This document shows, one piece after another, positions 22,990 to 34,435 of a stretch of DNA of 64,000 nucleotides. Origin of the DNA: Aedes albopictus (Eukaryota > Arthropoda > Insecta > Diptera > Culicidae); contig NC_085137.1 of assembly GCF_035046485.1 (NCBI RefSeq), positions 130,266,703 to 130,330,702 on the forward strand. Reading direction: 5' to 3'. A program made the translations under genes and the position numbers. The notes beneath the pieces are model-generated. The model had not been told where the DNA came from and made no database searches. It saw only the letters and a program-made list of their open reading frames with translations. The stretch's first letter is position 1; every line of letters starts with the position of its first letter.

Positions 22990-24200
22990 CGGAAAATTAT
23001 TCAGGTTTAAAAAAAAATAAAAAAATCTCGGAATTCATAATATTTTTCACTTTGAGTTTTGAAGATTTGTTTTTCGGTATTCCAAATAAATTCTTCAAAA
23101 TTAAAAATAAACTTTTCATTTTCGAAAATGTTTCACTCGTTATTCACAAAATTTCTTTCGCAAAAAAATCGTTCGAAATTTGAAAGTGAACAGATTTTTC
23201 AGCAGAATTTAGATAAATTATTTTTTGAAATTCGAGTTTAAGATGAACTCTCTTTAGGAATTCTGAGAATTCGTTCTCGAAATTCGAAATATCGCGAAAT
23301 TCTTTATCGGAGTTCAATACACATTTCTCTTGTAATTTGAAAAAAATCTTTCTCAAATTTCGAAAAGATACCTCCTCTGAAATTTACAGGCAAATATTCT
23401 CGAAGTCCGGAAGATTTCACCTTTTTATATTTCAGAATATTCCCCCCTCAAAAATCTAAAACATTTTCTCAGTGAATAAAAAAGACCTCTTCTCGGAGTT
23501 CGAACGAATTCTCTTTCTTTGAATTTGGAAGATTGCTTCCTCGATTTTTTTGAGAATTCTTTTTTGATCGAAAGAATGCTCTTTTGAGATTCATAAACAA
23601 CCCCATTCAGGAATCCGAAGAAGTTTCTCTCGGAATTCAGAACAATTTCTTCTCAAAATTCAAAAAGAAATCGCTTTTGGAGCGCGAAGTATTTTCGCTT
23701 GAGGAATTCCATAGAGTTCCCTTTCGGAATTCAGAACAATTCTCCCTCAGATTTCAGAATATCTTCTCTCTTGGAATTTAGAATATTCCTCTTTTGGAAT
23801 TTAGAAGAATTTCCAATAGCGATCCGGATTAATTATCTCTCGTTATTAAGAAAATTTCTATCGCGAAATAAATTCTTTTTAGAATTAATAGATTTTGGAA
23901 TTTCTCTCTACTTAAAAATGATTTTCTAGTAGAATTTAAATAAATTCTTTTCTAAAACTCGGGAAATTCATCTTTCTAGTGTAGAAAGAACTCCCTTTCA
24001 GAATTCCAAGAATCCTTTCTCAAAATTTGGAATACGTTCTCTCTTGGAATTATACAAATTGGTTTAAATTCTTTATCAGAGTTCAATACAAATCTATCTT
24101 GTAATTTGAAAGAATTTTTTCTCAGAATTCGCAAAGATGCCTCTTCTGAAATTTGCCGGAAACTTCTCGAAGTTCGTAAGATTTCCCTCTTCGTGCAGAT

Positions 24201-25958
24201 TTCATTAATTCGCCATTGAAAATCGACTTCCTAGGAAACAGCGATTAAAGCCTGATGATATTCTTCTCAATCTCACAGACTAGAATTTCGAAAAGATTGC
24301 CTGTTACCCCACCGCCCCACAAACCGGAAAACCCCGGTGCTCGGTTATCATGCTACAGTAGTGGCTGATGATGGTGTCCAAAATGGTTTGGTTTGCTCCC
24401 GACTCCCGTCACTCGGCAACACTATTCTACGTCGTCGTTGAACGGTTGAACGAAGAACCATTAGTAGCTTTTCAAAATGTTATGCTCCACTTCCTGTGCA
24501 GAAGCACAGCAGAGCAGTTTTCACTTCATCCGCCCGGGCGCGCGATGTTTGAAATTGGAAAACCCCGGTCCGGATCGTCATCTTTTACCGCTAATGAAAT
24601 CAGCAGCCCCGACCAAACCAACCAACCAGTACAACGTACAACAAGTGCACAAGGATACGGACTGAAGTTCGACTTGTCCGGGAATTGGGAAACATTTTGG
24701 AACGCAGAGGAAGGAAGCAGCTGTTTCGCTTCGGATATTCCTGCCCCGTGCGCCATTACAAGTTGATGGGAAATGAATTATAATTTAATAATTCGGTGGA
24801 ACAGATTTTCGTATGAATATCATAAGCTCATCCAGGAAGTAAGGCTCATCTTGAAGAGGGGTTTTCAACGCAAGTTGGGAAGAATTTCATTCCGCAGTGC
24901 CGTGGAAGTTTGCTGGATAAAGTTCTTGAATGAATAATACGCTATGGAGAATGGTACGTAGTCAGCTCGTCGTTCAGAACTAGGAGAAGCGCGGCCTTTG
25001 ACACATTGAAATATTTCGAGAAATAGTTTACCTAATTCTGTTGATCATTTCTACTGGATCTCGAAAAGAAATGACACATAATTCGTAAGAAAGAACTCGT
25101 ATTATCTGATGAGCGGTAGCATTAAGTCGGATCGTGATGATTATACGTACCCTTGTACGTACCTGATCTTACCCGTTGTATATATGTTTAAATTAATCCG
25201 TATAAGTGGACGACAAAACTCGTAAAACTGTCTGCTATACGTGCATGATGCGATTAAATAATGTGGTGGTATTTTATGTCGTAAAGGTCGTAACAATCTA
25301 ACTCTTTGTAAAGATACTGGCAATCTTCAAATGCATTCTTTCTAAGTTTTCTTAAACACGATATTGCCGAAATCTACATACAGTACTACCTGCAACAATC
25401 ACAACTTGGTACCCTTTTCAATCTGAACAACGAGCCGGCTTTCCGTAAATGGAGTACCAAAATCATAGCACCACCGTGCCGCCATGAACAGGCTCCGGAA
25501 TGGGGTCGTTGTTGTTTTCACCGCTCTGCACAATGCCGAAAGTTTCAAAAACCCAAATAACCGGAAGAGGGCTCCTCCCCGTTGCTTCTATCGCTCCGAA
25601 AACATTTTGAAAGAGCCTCAGTCTAGTGAAACCGTAGCTCATCAACGGCGGCGGACCCGAGCTGTGGAGATAGGACGATGATGCAAAGTTTTCGCCCTCT
25701 GAATCTGGGTCAACCGTTAGGAGGGTATCTTTTGGAATGCATACGCAGTGTGCGGAAAGAATGTTTGTACATGGACAATATTAGAACAAACAGTAGTAAA
25801 AAAAGATTATTCTTAGGATTCTATTGGTAAAGTGAACAACCACCGTCCAGAACTACACGGTAACAGAATTCACTCATTTTCGAGATAAAATGGAACAATT
25901 AAAAAAAACTAGTTAATTACTTTTCCAGTGCCGGTCCAAGTGTGAAAATGTCATCAGT
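24201..25958. other. Unique DNA, no supported gene
   Basis: The longest frame (24368-24766, +, 132 codons) has no recognisable domain and no flanking splice or promoter signals beyond chance. Base composition at 24300-24770 and 25420-25690 is more balanced than the repeats. Confidence 0.45.
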
Positions 25959-26007
25959 TTAAGCCGGATAATATTCTTGATAATATCAAGAATATTATCC
26001 GGCTTAA
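25959..26007. repeat. Perfect 23-bp-arm palindrome, 3-nt loop
   Basis: The arm starts ttaagccggataatattctt; the loop is aat (25982-25984). The palindrome begins and ends with TTAA, and its right-hand TTAA (26004-26007) is the target site of the adjacent transposon. Confidence 0.95.
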
Positions 26008-27840
26008 CCCTTTGGAGCCGGAGGGGTCATATATGACCCCAACAGAATACTGTCTTCGGTAAAGTTGCTCCAAATTGAGTCCTCTATTACGTAAAAATGG
26101 GCATATTTGACAACCTAGAACATCCTGAACACCATGAAATTTGGAAAAACGAGATAATTTACATACCAGTTGATCTAAAACCTGAACTTGGATGTGGGTT
26201 ACGTTTATATGTATTAATTTAACCTTTGCCAAGAATATCAAAACGTGTTTTATATTCTGGGATGTTCTAGGTGTTCCAAACTTTCCTATAGTGAAGTCTT
26301 TCAAATCTACAAGAATAATTTTATGTATTTTCGCCACATATAATAGCATTGCATAACCGTTTTCGCCATAAATAATAGCACTGTAATAGTGTAATACTGT
26401 AATAGTAATAGTATTGCATAATCTGCTGAGATTAGCAAAGCTCTTGAAATCTCAAATGTCATTTAGAGACACCACAGGGCTATTCCAGGTCAGCCAAACT
26501 AACTTGGAGTTCAATTGATCACCCCAAGTTCTCCATACAAACTTCGGTCATAAACTGTGAAGGCCCGGTCCAATATTTTTAAAAATTCTTTCACTATGAC
26601 ACTCCTTGGGTCCCAAACCCCTGTTCTTTTTTTCTCATCCCATAACAAAATTTAGTGTTGAACGGTGTAATCAATCGCGGTGACTGGACCAACCTGAAGT
26701 CTACTATATATTATTATGAACCTTTGGGACATTGAGAGTCGTCCAAACTATCCTGAAGTTCAGCTCTTGATAGTAACAGTAGCTATTCTCACAATAAACT
26801 TTAAACTGTAACCTGTAATCGTCCTGGCATATCATGAGTTATTTCAAAATAGTTTTGAGATATTCCAGATCAACAACACTACTCCGAAGACCATAGCTTC
26901 AGGTCTACACTTGTGATAACAGCTAGATGCTAGATATTTAACATCATGATAGTTTGGATGGCAACGGCTGATCTTATGAAGTCCATTGAACATTCAGAAG
27001 ATTTATTGGACATGATAGATTATAAATCGTCGCTTTGTATAAGGAAAGATGCTACCATTACACCCGTGAACTTTAGAGTGCAATCTCAAGAACGGTTTGG
27101 ATGACCTAGGATATCCCAACAGATCTGATGCTGTCAATTGAATTTGCAGAAGACTTACTGGGCATGATAGATTACAAATAGTAGCTTTGTATAATAAAAA
27201 AAAGTTTCCGTTACACCCGTATACTTTAGGATCTAAACTCAAGAACAGTTTGGATGACCTAGGATATCCCGGCTGGTCTGATAATGTCTATTGAACTTTC
27301 AGAAGACTTACTGGACATGATCAATTACAAATCGTAGCTTTGTATAATGAAAGAAGTTACCGTTACACCCGTAGATTTTAGAATCTAAATTCAAGAACAA
27401 TTTGGATGATCTAGGATATCCCGACTAATCTGACACTGTCTATTGAACTTTCAGAAGACTTACGGAACATGATAGATTGCAAATCGTAGCTTTGTATAAT
27501 GAAAGTAGTTACCGTTACACCCGTAGACTTTAGGATCTAAACTCAAGAATTGTTTGGATGACGTAGGATATTCCAACTGATCTGATACTGTTTATTGAAC
27601 TTTCAGAAGATTAACTGGACATGATAGATTACAAATTGTAGCTTTGTATAATGACAGAAGTTACACTTACACCTGTAGACTCTAGGATCTAAATTCAAAA
27701 ATTGTTTGAATGACCTAGGATATCCAGAAAAAATATTCTGTATGATATTCTACCCTTTTTATGCTATTGAGCACCAAAACAACAGAAAACCGTAGAAAAT
27801 TTTCCATAATAACGCTTGGAAAAATTCCGGCTTCAAAGAG
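26008..27840. mobile_element. TTAA-flanked (piggyBac-like) element with internal tandem array
   Basis: TTAA at 26004-26007 and 27841-27844; terminal inverted repeats ccctttggagccgg and ccggcttcaaagag (12 of 14 matching). A palindrome ggggtcatatatgacccc lies just inside the left end (26024-26041). No transposase frame; much of the interior is a 152-bp tandem array. It is probably a non-autonomous member of a piggyBac-like family. Confidence 0.7.
26953..27725 (+). repeat. Tandem array, ~152-bp unit, about 5 copies
   Basis: The marker catgatagattacaaat recurs at 27011, 27163, 27316, 27468 and 27620, a period of 152-153 bp. Units diverge by roughly 10-15%. Each contains gatgacctaggatatcc and cagaagact. 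It lies entirely inside the TTAA-flanked element. Confidence 0.95.
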
Positions 27841-27989
27841 TTAAACTGATTGGATTTTAGCACTCAGCCCAGCACTAGTACTGGAATTTACTATTTACTA
27901 AATTTTTGTGTTGTCCCATTTTAGCTCAGATTTTTGTGAATCTAACTCATTTCAGAGTAACTTTTCTCATTGATTTCATTAATTAGATA

Positions 27990-28585
27990 GTTCCATAGGA
28001 TTCCTTAAAACCCCCTGAAACGTTATGAAACGCCTTAGTACTTCTTGAAACAACTCTGAAGCACCCCTGAATCCTCCTTGAAAGCTTCCTGAATCCTCCG
28101 AAAAACGCTTCCAAACCCCCATGAACCCCCCTTGGAACCACCTGAACCCCCCTTGGAACCACCTGAACCCCCTGAAACGCCTTGATACCCCTTTTAAAAC
28201 CTCTTGGAACTATCTTGGAAGCCTCATGAAACCCTCGAAATGCCTTGAAACGCTTTGAAACCTATCTGGAACATCCCTGAACCCGCTTGAATGCATCTAA
28301 AACCTGAGGAAACCACCCAGCCAACACGAAGTCGTATATGATGTAGGGTAAGATGCTTAAGTGGTGGCCATATGCGTACATGCTCCCATTGAATCGTGTG
28401 CAAAGTGTACGCATATCGCCTCCACTTTTGCATCCTATTCAACATCAAATGCGATCGTGTGTTGGCTGGGCACACCCATCTGAAATCCCCTGATACCACT
28501 CAAAACGCCTAGAAATGCCTTGAAATCCCTCTAAAACATATTAGAAACTGTTTGAAAGCCCCAGAAACTCCCTGATACTAGTCGT
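27990..28585. repeat. Degenerate CCTGAAAC-type minisatellite
   Basis: Loose repeats of ccttgaaacgccctgaaaccc, with a near-exact local duplication ccccccttggaaccacctgaa at about 28125-28165. Interrupted by the MITE at 28316-28470. Related words occur in inverse orientation at 32930-33070 and 37200-37720. Confidence 0.7.
28316..28470. mobile_element. 155-bp palindromic MITE, copy 2
   Basis: Ends cccagccaacac / gtgttggctggg; interior shares gtggccatatgcgta...tacgcatatcgcctccactt with copy 1 at 3687-3841 and has exactly the same length. Flanks are cca/cac, so no clear target duplication. Confidence 0.8.
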
Positions 28586-28896
28586 CTAGCCTAGTCTACA
28601 CATACACAGTCATTCATTGAAAGAATCCTGCCGTTTCTAATATTTGCAGTGCATTGGAAATGCATTAGAGCGATTCCAAGCAACAGCATCAAAATTAAGG
28701 AAATTTTTTAATTCATGATTTTCTATTGAACTGGAACTTTGCACAGTTTTTAAGTTCCATCTAAATCGTCATTTTCCGATATCAAATTTTTATTTTGAAT
28801 CACGACTAACTTTTCAAAAGGGTGTATGTGAAAATGGTTCAAAAATATTCAAAAATCTGCACAGCCAAAATGGTTCGTTCGATTGCAATAAATTTT

Positions 28897-29510
28897 TCAG
28901 CAAAGTTAGATAACTAAATGGTGATTCCTAAGAAAATATACACTGTGAAAAAACATCTTTTTTAACATTAAAAAATATCATTTTTGTCACAAAAACTCAA
29001 ATATCTCAAAACCCTATCTTTTTACCAACGTAATTTTTTTAGGGAAGACGGTCCATTGTATTAGCAATCTACCATAAAAATTTGGTGATGGTAAACTAAT
29101 AAACAAAAAAGTTATAACATTTCAAACATTTCACAATTTTCATTTTTTCTGTGTAAATTATTTCGATCAGAAATCGCAGTTAGATGCAGATCTTATTGTT
29201 CAGCAAAGTTAGATAACTAAATGGTGATTCCTAAGAAAATGTACACTGTGAAAAAAAAATCTTTTTTTAACATTAAAAAATATCATTTTTGTCACAAAAA
29301 CTCAAATATCTCAAAACCCTATCTTTTTACCAATGTAATTTTTTAGGGAAAACGGTCCATTGTATTAGCAATCTACCATAAAAATTTGGTGATGATAAAC
29401 TAATAAACAAAAAAGTTATGACAATTCAAACATTCCACAATTTTCACATTTAGTAATAATTTTTTTTAGTGTAAATTATTTCGGCCGGAAAGCGCAGTTT
29501 GATGCTGATT
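28897..29510 (+). repeat. 303-bp tandem duplication in the left TIR
   Basis: tcagcaaagttagataact recurs at 28897 and 29200, and the following about 300 bp are about 95% identical. The right arm has a single copy, so the duplication came after the element formed. Confidence 0.9.
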
Positions 29511-29778
29511 TTATTGTTAATGGCCTTGCGTGAGTAAAACAATCTGTTTTTATTATGTATTATGTATATTATATGTACAGTACTGTTCCGATTTTATCAC
29601 GCCCTCCGCGCATTAGTCGTTTATTGATTAATTTGCTGTTACATTTCAGGACAAGTGTTTTCCCTCTTCTTCAAGATGAATGTTGAAAGCGTGTTTTGCA
29701 ACGTTAAAAATATTGAAATGGGTATAAATGTTGAAGTATATTTCAAAGCATTTTTGAAAAGAGGCGTGATTAAATTGT

Positions 29779-30090
29779 TTAAACAGATGTCGCTGATGGT
29801 ACGGTGGCATGACTCTCTGCACTTAGCACTTCTGGCAATTTCTCAGTTGTTGTCGTTTTCGAACTTCCTGCGCCCTGCTTTACCGATGATATACAGATGG
29901 CTCGTTTGTCAAAGTCTAGACGGCAGGACGTGCAAATGCGTAAATTTGTATTCAATTTGGGCATAACCAGTCTCTTTCAGTTTATCTATGAGATTTCGTA
30001 ACTCTTTTGAACATTTTTTTTTCACAAGCGGTCTACAAGAGAGCGTTGAGTTGAAGACCTTTGAGAAAGCGACTGTTCATGTTGTTCGTT
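29779..30090 (-). pseudogene. Frameshifted remnant of a small Cys-containing protein gene
   Basis: Reading the - strand from about 30088 down, coding-like sequence moves through three frames. The first has a Ser/Arg/Gln-rich stretch (about 30022-30088). The second contains CSKELRNLIDKLKETG (about 29955-30020). The third (29964-29779) begins with a CTSCR motif, followed by a Ser/Thr-rich tail that ends at a stop. The C-x2-C pair suggests half of a zinc-binding site. Two frameshifts mean it cannot make one protein as it stands. Its place inside a long-TIR transposon makes it likely to be that element's former gene. I cannot name the family. Confidence 0.4.
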
Positions 30091-30229
30091 AGATTATAAT
30101 AAACAAAATCACTTATTAGTTTTAACTGACTAGTTTGGTGTTGTTTGCTTGGACGAAGAAAAAATTTACTATAAAATTTTTAATATCCATAGCGGTAGTA
30201 TTTTTTTGCTTTTTCGTGAGCATTTTCAT

Positions 30230-31268
30230 GGTACATATGTATACAGTAAGGTGGCCCACACTTACATGAAAAACAAAAATTTCGAAAAATGCCAAGTCTT
30301 ACCTTCTAAATCAGTTGTTTTGGAGTCCCAGAAGCTACGTTCAAAATTTGAGCAAAATCGGTTGAGCCTAAGGGGGCGCTCAAAACGCTTGAAGTTTGTA
30401 TGGGAAAACTTGGCCAAATGTATGCAGAAATTTTAAGTTTTCGAATTTTGCCGCCAGGTGGCGCTGTAAGCGTTCAATAATCAAACCCTTTGGTCTTATT
30501 GTAGGTGACTTTATGCCAAACAACTTTGTCGAAGACCGCAAAGTGATCCAACTTCTGTGAAAAAAGTTATACCCTTGGTAAAGTGAGGATAAACTTTATT
30601 GTTGTTTTTCCAATACATGTAAAAGAATAATATCAATAATGAAATCTCACTACTTTGCCTCACTTTGCCTAGGGTATAACTTTTTTCACAGGCGTCGGAT
30701 CACTTTGCGGTCTTCGACAAAGTTGTTTGGCATATAGTCACCTACAATAATACCAAAGGGTTTGATTATTGAACGCTTACAGCGCCACCTAGCGGCAAAA
30801 TTAGAAAACTTAAAATTTCTACATTTGGCCAAGTTTTCCCATATAAACTTCAAGCGTTTTGAGCGCCCCCTTAGGCTCAACCGATTTTACTCAAATTTTG
30901 AACGTAGCTTCTGGGAGTCCTAAACAACTTATTTAGGAGGTAAGACTTAGCATTTTTCGAAATTTTTGCTTTTCATATAAGTGTGGGCCACCCTAGTATA
31001 CAGACAAACAAACGTAACACTGACGAAATTTTCATTGACCACGCCTTTAACGATCATTTTGAATCTTGGTTGTGGCTTTCATAACCAGAAGAGTGCCCAT
31101 CGTTTTTCTTTGCGTTTGACGTTTCACACTAGCGCCTTCTGATGACGATATTGCACAACGCAGTGTTTCGTGAAACATTTCCACCAGGTGGTGGTAGTGT
31201 GAACTGGGCGATGGATTTTCACGAAAATTGTTCTAGGCGTTTTGTCTGTTTGTCTGTGGTATGTACCT
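30230..31268. mobile_element. Small TIR element interrupted near its left end
   Basis: Left ggtacatatgtatacagac (with the insertion removed) matches the reverse complement of the right end gtctgtggtatgtacc, and inward acaaacaaacgtaacac matches the complement of ttttgtctgtttgtct. Without the 749-bp insertion it is about 280 bp. No coding frame. Confidence 0.45.
30247..30995. mobile_element. 749-bp foldback MITE with 8-bp TSD
   Basis: GTATACAG at 30239-30246 and 30996-31003 is a perfect 8-bp duplication. Ends are taaggtggcccacactta and, in reverse, tagggtggcccacactta. The two arms (about 30247-30590 and 30655-30995) are inverted repeats throughout with about 93-95% identity, with a loop near 30600-30650. 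An 8-bp TSD fits hAT or P superfamilies. Purely non-coding. Confidence 0.92.
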
Positions 31269-31330
31269 CTCATGCATTTGTTGTTGTTGAAGTTACTCGC
31301 ATTTTTCCGATCATAAAGTCTGTTCTCTAA

Positions 31331-31426
31331 GGGCCGATTTCTTCACCTCGGCTTAACCCGTAAGCCAGGCTTACCCATATAGTTAAACCTGGCTTAACGC
31401 CTAAGCCAGGGTGAAGAAATCGACCC
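31331..31426. mobile_element. 96-bp PIF/Harbinger-like MITE
   Basis: TAA on both sides (31328-31330, 31427-31429), the 3-bp TSD typical of PIF/Harbinger. Inverted repeats gggccgatttcttcacc / ggtgaagaaatcgaccc and internally ggcttaa/ttaagcc. Nearly the whole element folds back. Confidence 0.85.
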
Positions 31427-32515
31427 TAAGAGGTATTTTTTTGCAGATCAACTAGACGTATACGCGTATATATAAAACTTTTATTATGCAGCTTTCGTCT
31501 TCAAAATAAGTTTAATTCCATTTTTCTTATGATCAACAGCTTTTCAACACTATCAAGGGATTTTTTCACCAGTCACGTACAATAAAAAGTATGACAATCT
31601 CAATATTTTTGATCACAACACTGGATCGCGTGTAAGGTTCAAATAGATACTATAGTAATTATAAATAATCAAACAAAAATATCATGAAAACAACTTGTTT
31701 AATTCATGCGGTAGCCTTTACAATAAAATCAGCATCAAAATATAGTTCTCGAAATAATTTACACAGAAAAAAATTTTTTTTTGTTACTAAATGTAAAAAT
31801 TGTGAAATGTTTGAAATGTCATAACTTTTTTGTTTATCAGTTTACCATCACCAAAATTTTATGGTAGATAGCTGATATAATGGGCCATTTTCCCTAAAAA
31901 ATTGACGTTGGTAAAAAGATAGGGTTCTGAGATATTTGAGTTTTTGTGACAAAGATCATATTTTTTTATAGTAAAAAAAGAAATTTTTTACAGTGTATAT
32001 TTTCTAAGGAATCATCATTTAGTTATCTAACTTTGCTGAAAAATTCATAACAATCGAACAATCCGTTTTTGCTGTACAGCTTTTAGAATATTTTTGAACT
32101 ATTTTCGCATACACCCTTTTGAAAAGTTAGTCGTGAGTGAATATGAAGGTTTGATATCGAAAAATGGCGATTTAGATGAAATTGAAAAACTGTGCAAAGT
32201 TTCAGATATTTTTGAAATGGTCGCTCAGGATCGACTGACATGACTCCGTGGAATTCCTCATTACAAGCATTAAAGCGGCCAGGTCTAGTGTGCAGCAATA
32301 CAATAAAACCATTGAGTGGGGACATTTCGTATCAACCGTTCATTTTTGTATAGAATAAAGCTAAGTATCGGAAGGAGTGACGTAGCTAAGGAGGCTAATG
32401 TCACTCCTTAGTCCTCGGATTCCACAGGTATTTACTCTGTGTCATGGCCCGTATGCTTAGGCTTAAGCGCCTTTACTCGCTCTCTGAAATGAAACAAAAT
32501 ACGGTTTTCTGGGAG

Positions 32516-32719
32516 TGAGGGAAGCGTCCTCACAAGAGATAGGACAGTAAGATCTCACCGATTAGTCAGGAAACTGCAACATTCATGCAACATCCTCCGC
32601 AACGCGGCAACAGCTTCATGCTGCGTGCTCGCGGTTAACTTACCATTTAATTTCATTTTAAAATGGAAAGCCCCAGAAACACCCCTGATACGCTTTAAAA
32701 GTTCTCTGAAGCATCCCTG
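32516..32719. other. Short unique stretch, no gene
   Basis: Part of or flanking family X; nothing coding is seen. Confidence 0.4.
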
Positions 32720-33915
32720 AAACGGCTTACAGACAAAATGTCAAATTCCAAAACGCCGAAAGGGACAAAAGGTCGAAAAGTTAAGGAATGGTTTTTCTCT
32801 ACAAGTATAAAGAACTCACTATTTGCTTAGATTACTGTTAATCGCGGTTTGGCCCTTTCGACTTTTTGGCATTCGACGTTTTGTCTTTTGATGTTCTTCT
32901 GCCCACAAGCCGTTTCCGGGATGTTTCAGAGGAGTTTCAAAGCGTTTCAAGCCGCTTCATAGGGTTTCAGGAGGGTTTCGGAGGAATTTTAGCGGATTTC
33001 AACAGGTTTTAGGGGGCTTTCAAGGGACTTTGGGAGGGTTCCGGAAGGGCTTCTGGGGTTTTCGGAGAGAACTCACTATTTACCTAAATTACTCGTTTTA
33101 GACGTTTTGTCCTTTTCGACGTTTTGACATTCGAATCTTTGGCGTTAGACGTTTTGATATTCGACGTATTGGCGTTCGACGTTTTGTCCGCTAAGCCAAG
33201 CAAATAGTAATCACTTTTTTTTCTTTTATAGGAAACCAATTATTTCACCATTGATTCGAAGTTTTGTTCCTTCGACGTACTGTCAATGATTTTTTCAAAA
33301 ATGGGTTGGGTGACAAAACGTCGAAAGAAGAGACTTCGAATACCAAAACATCGACCGCCAAAGACTCGAATGTCGAAACGTCTAAAAGGACATAACGTCT
33401 AAAACGAGTAATTTAGGCAAATAGTGAGTTCTCTCCGAAAACCCCGGATGCCATTCCGAAACCCTCCGAAGTTCTCTTAAAAGTCCCCTAAAACCTGTTG
33501 AAATCCACGGAAATCCAACATCAAAAGACAAAACGTCGAATGCCAAATAGTTGAAAGGACCAAACCGTGACAAACAAAGCAAATAGTGTGTTTTTTATAC
33601 TTTTAGAGAAAACGCATTCTTTAGCTTTTCGACATTTTGTCCCTTTCGACGTTTTGCCAAAATGTCGAAAAGACGGAACTTTGAAAGAAGATAACGTCCA
33701 AAGGACAAAACGTTGAAAATGAAAAACAAAGGTTTCCCTAAAAAGAATACAGAACTCACTGTTTGCCTACATTACTCGTTTTCGACGTTTTGTCCTTTCG
33801 ACGTTTTGTCCTTTCGACGTTTTGTCCCTTTCGACGTTTTGTCCCTTTCGACCTTTTTGGCATTCGACGATATGCCACTCGACGTTCTGTCTCTCGACGT
33901 TTTGTCCCCAAGCCG
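32720..33915. mobile_element. Foldback element built of ttcgacgttttgtcc units
   Basis: Arms are inverted: ggttttcggagagaactcac at 33057-33076 pairs with gtgagttctctccgaaaacc near 33425-33444, and further out ctactgttaatcgcggtttgg pairs with ccaaaccgtgacaaac. The 15-bp word ttcgacgttttgtcc or its complement recurs more than a dozen times, five in tandem at 33780-33850. Ends resemble cctgaaacggctt..gacaaaatgtc and its complement near 33900. No gene. Confidence 0.7.
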
Positions 33916-34358
33916 CTCAGGAAGATCAGTGTCAAGTTAATCGACGATTCGTGCCAGCTTGACGAAAAGTTTTTGATGGCGCGGCTGGGAATTGAATTCA
34001 TCACCATGAAACTCCATTTTCTGAAAATAATTTTGCCAATTCTCCATGAAAGTTTTGGTGAATTTCGAAAAGGGTCAACAATATAATTTGAAATAAGTTT
34101 AAAAACATGTATTGCAATTTCGCCTTGGGTTACCATCATTACTATATCGTCCAAAATATCACGATCCTTCAAAAAATATGCTGCGAATAACGAGCGGGTT
34201 GCGATCCATAGTTTGAGCATCGCTGCAGTATGAGCAAAGATAAGCATGATAACTATTATATTGGTTGACATTTGTCTCATGTTAAGGCATGTAAGTATTC
34301 CCAAGACTATGTTCCCAAGACTTATGTTGTCAAGAATCTGTACGAAATACAGAGAGTG
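33916..34358. other. AT-rich unique DNA, no recognised gene
   Basis: A - strand open frame runs 34454-33756 (232 codons) across this stretch, but it also reads through the foldback repeat and the next transposon, so it is composite. The middle part (about residues 40-150) has hydrophobic stretches but nothing I can identify. Confidence 0.3.
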
Positions 34359-34435
34359 CCGTAAAACGGGGTAACTTTGATAATGCGGGTAACTTTGATA
34401 GTGCGGCAGGTCTTGTATATTTTGTGTTATAACTA

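Larger units (their letters stand above)
20501..24200. repeat. Diverged GAATTC-rich minisatellite field
   Basis: Built of degenerate units of roughly 30-40 bp around gaattcggaagaattctctc. Two long homologous passes can be followed: 20501-21940 and about 22935-24180 share an order of recognisable stretches (cactttgagttttgaagatt, ctcagtgaataaaaaagacctc, ccaatagcgatccggatta). So the field arose by a kb-scale duplication on top of short-unit expansion. Open frames here are short and have no coding character. Confidence 0.8.
28737..32208. mobile_element. Long-TIR transposon with decayed internal gene
   Basis: Left arm (about 28737-29520) and right arm (about 31720-32208) are inverted repeats: gaactggaactttgcacag / ctgtgcaaagtttc outermost, then ttttcaaaagggtgtatg, then the conserved ctcaaatatctcaaaacccta stretch. 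The left arm is longer because of an internal 303-bp tandem duplication. The interior holds a frameshifted gene remnant on the - strand and three nested elements. No clear target duplication was found. Confidence 0.65.
28591..32515 (+). mobile_element. Dispersed family X, copy 2 (interrupted)
   Basis: 5' sequence 28591-28630 and 3' sequence from about 32225 to 32515 match copy 1 at 2084-4560 in the same order and orientation. Between them sits a long-TIR element and its own insertions. The tract 32360-32395 shows the family sequence without the insertion found in copy 1. Confidence 0.5.

Noticed and set aside
24368..24766. A 132-codon + strand gene
   Set aside because: No domain, no promoter or splice context, and the opposite strand is also open; kept only as a note in the regional entry.
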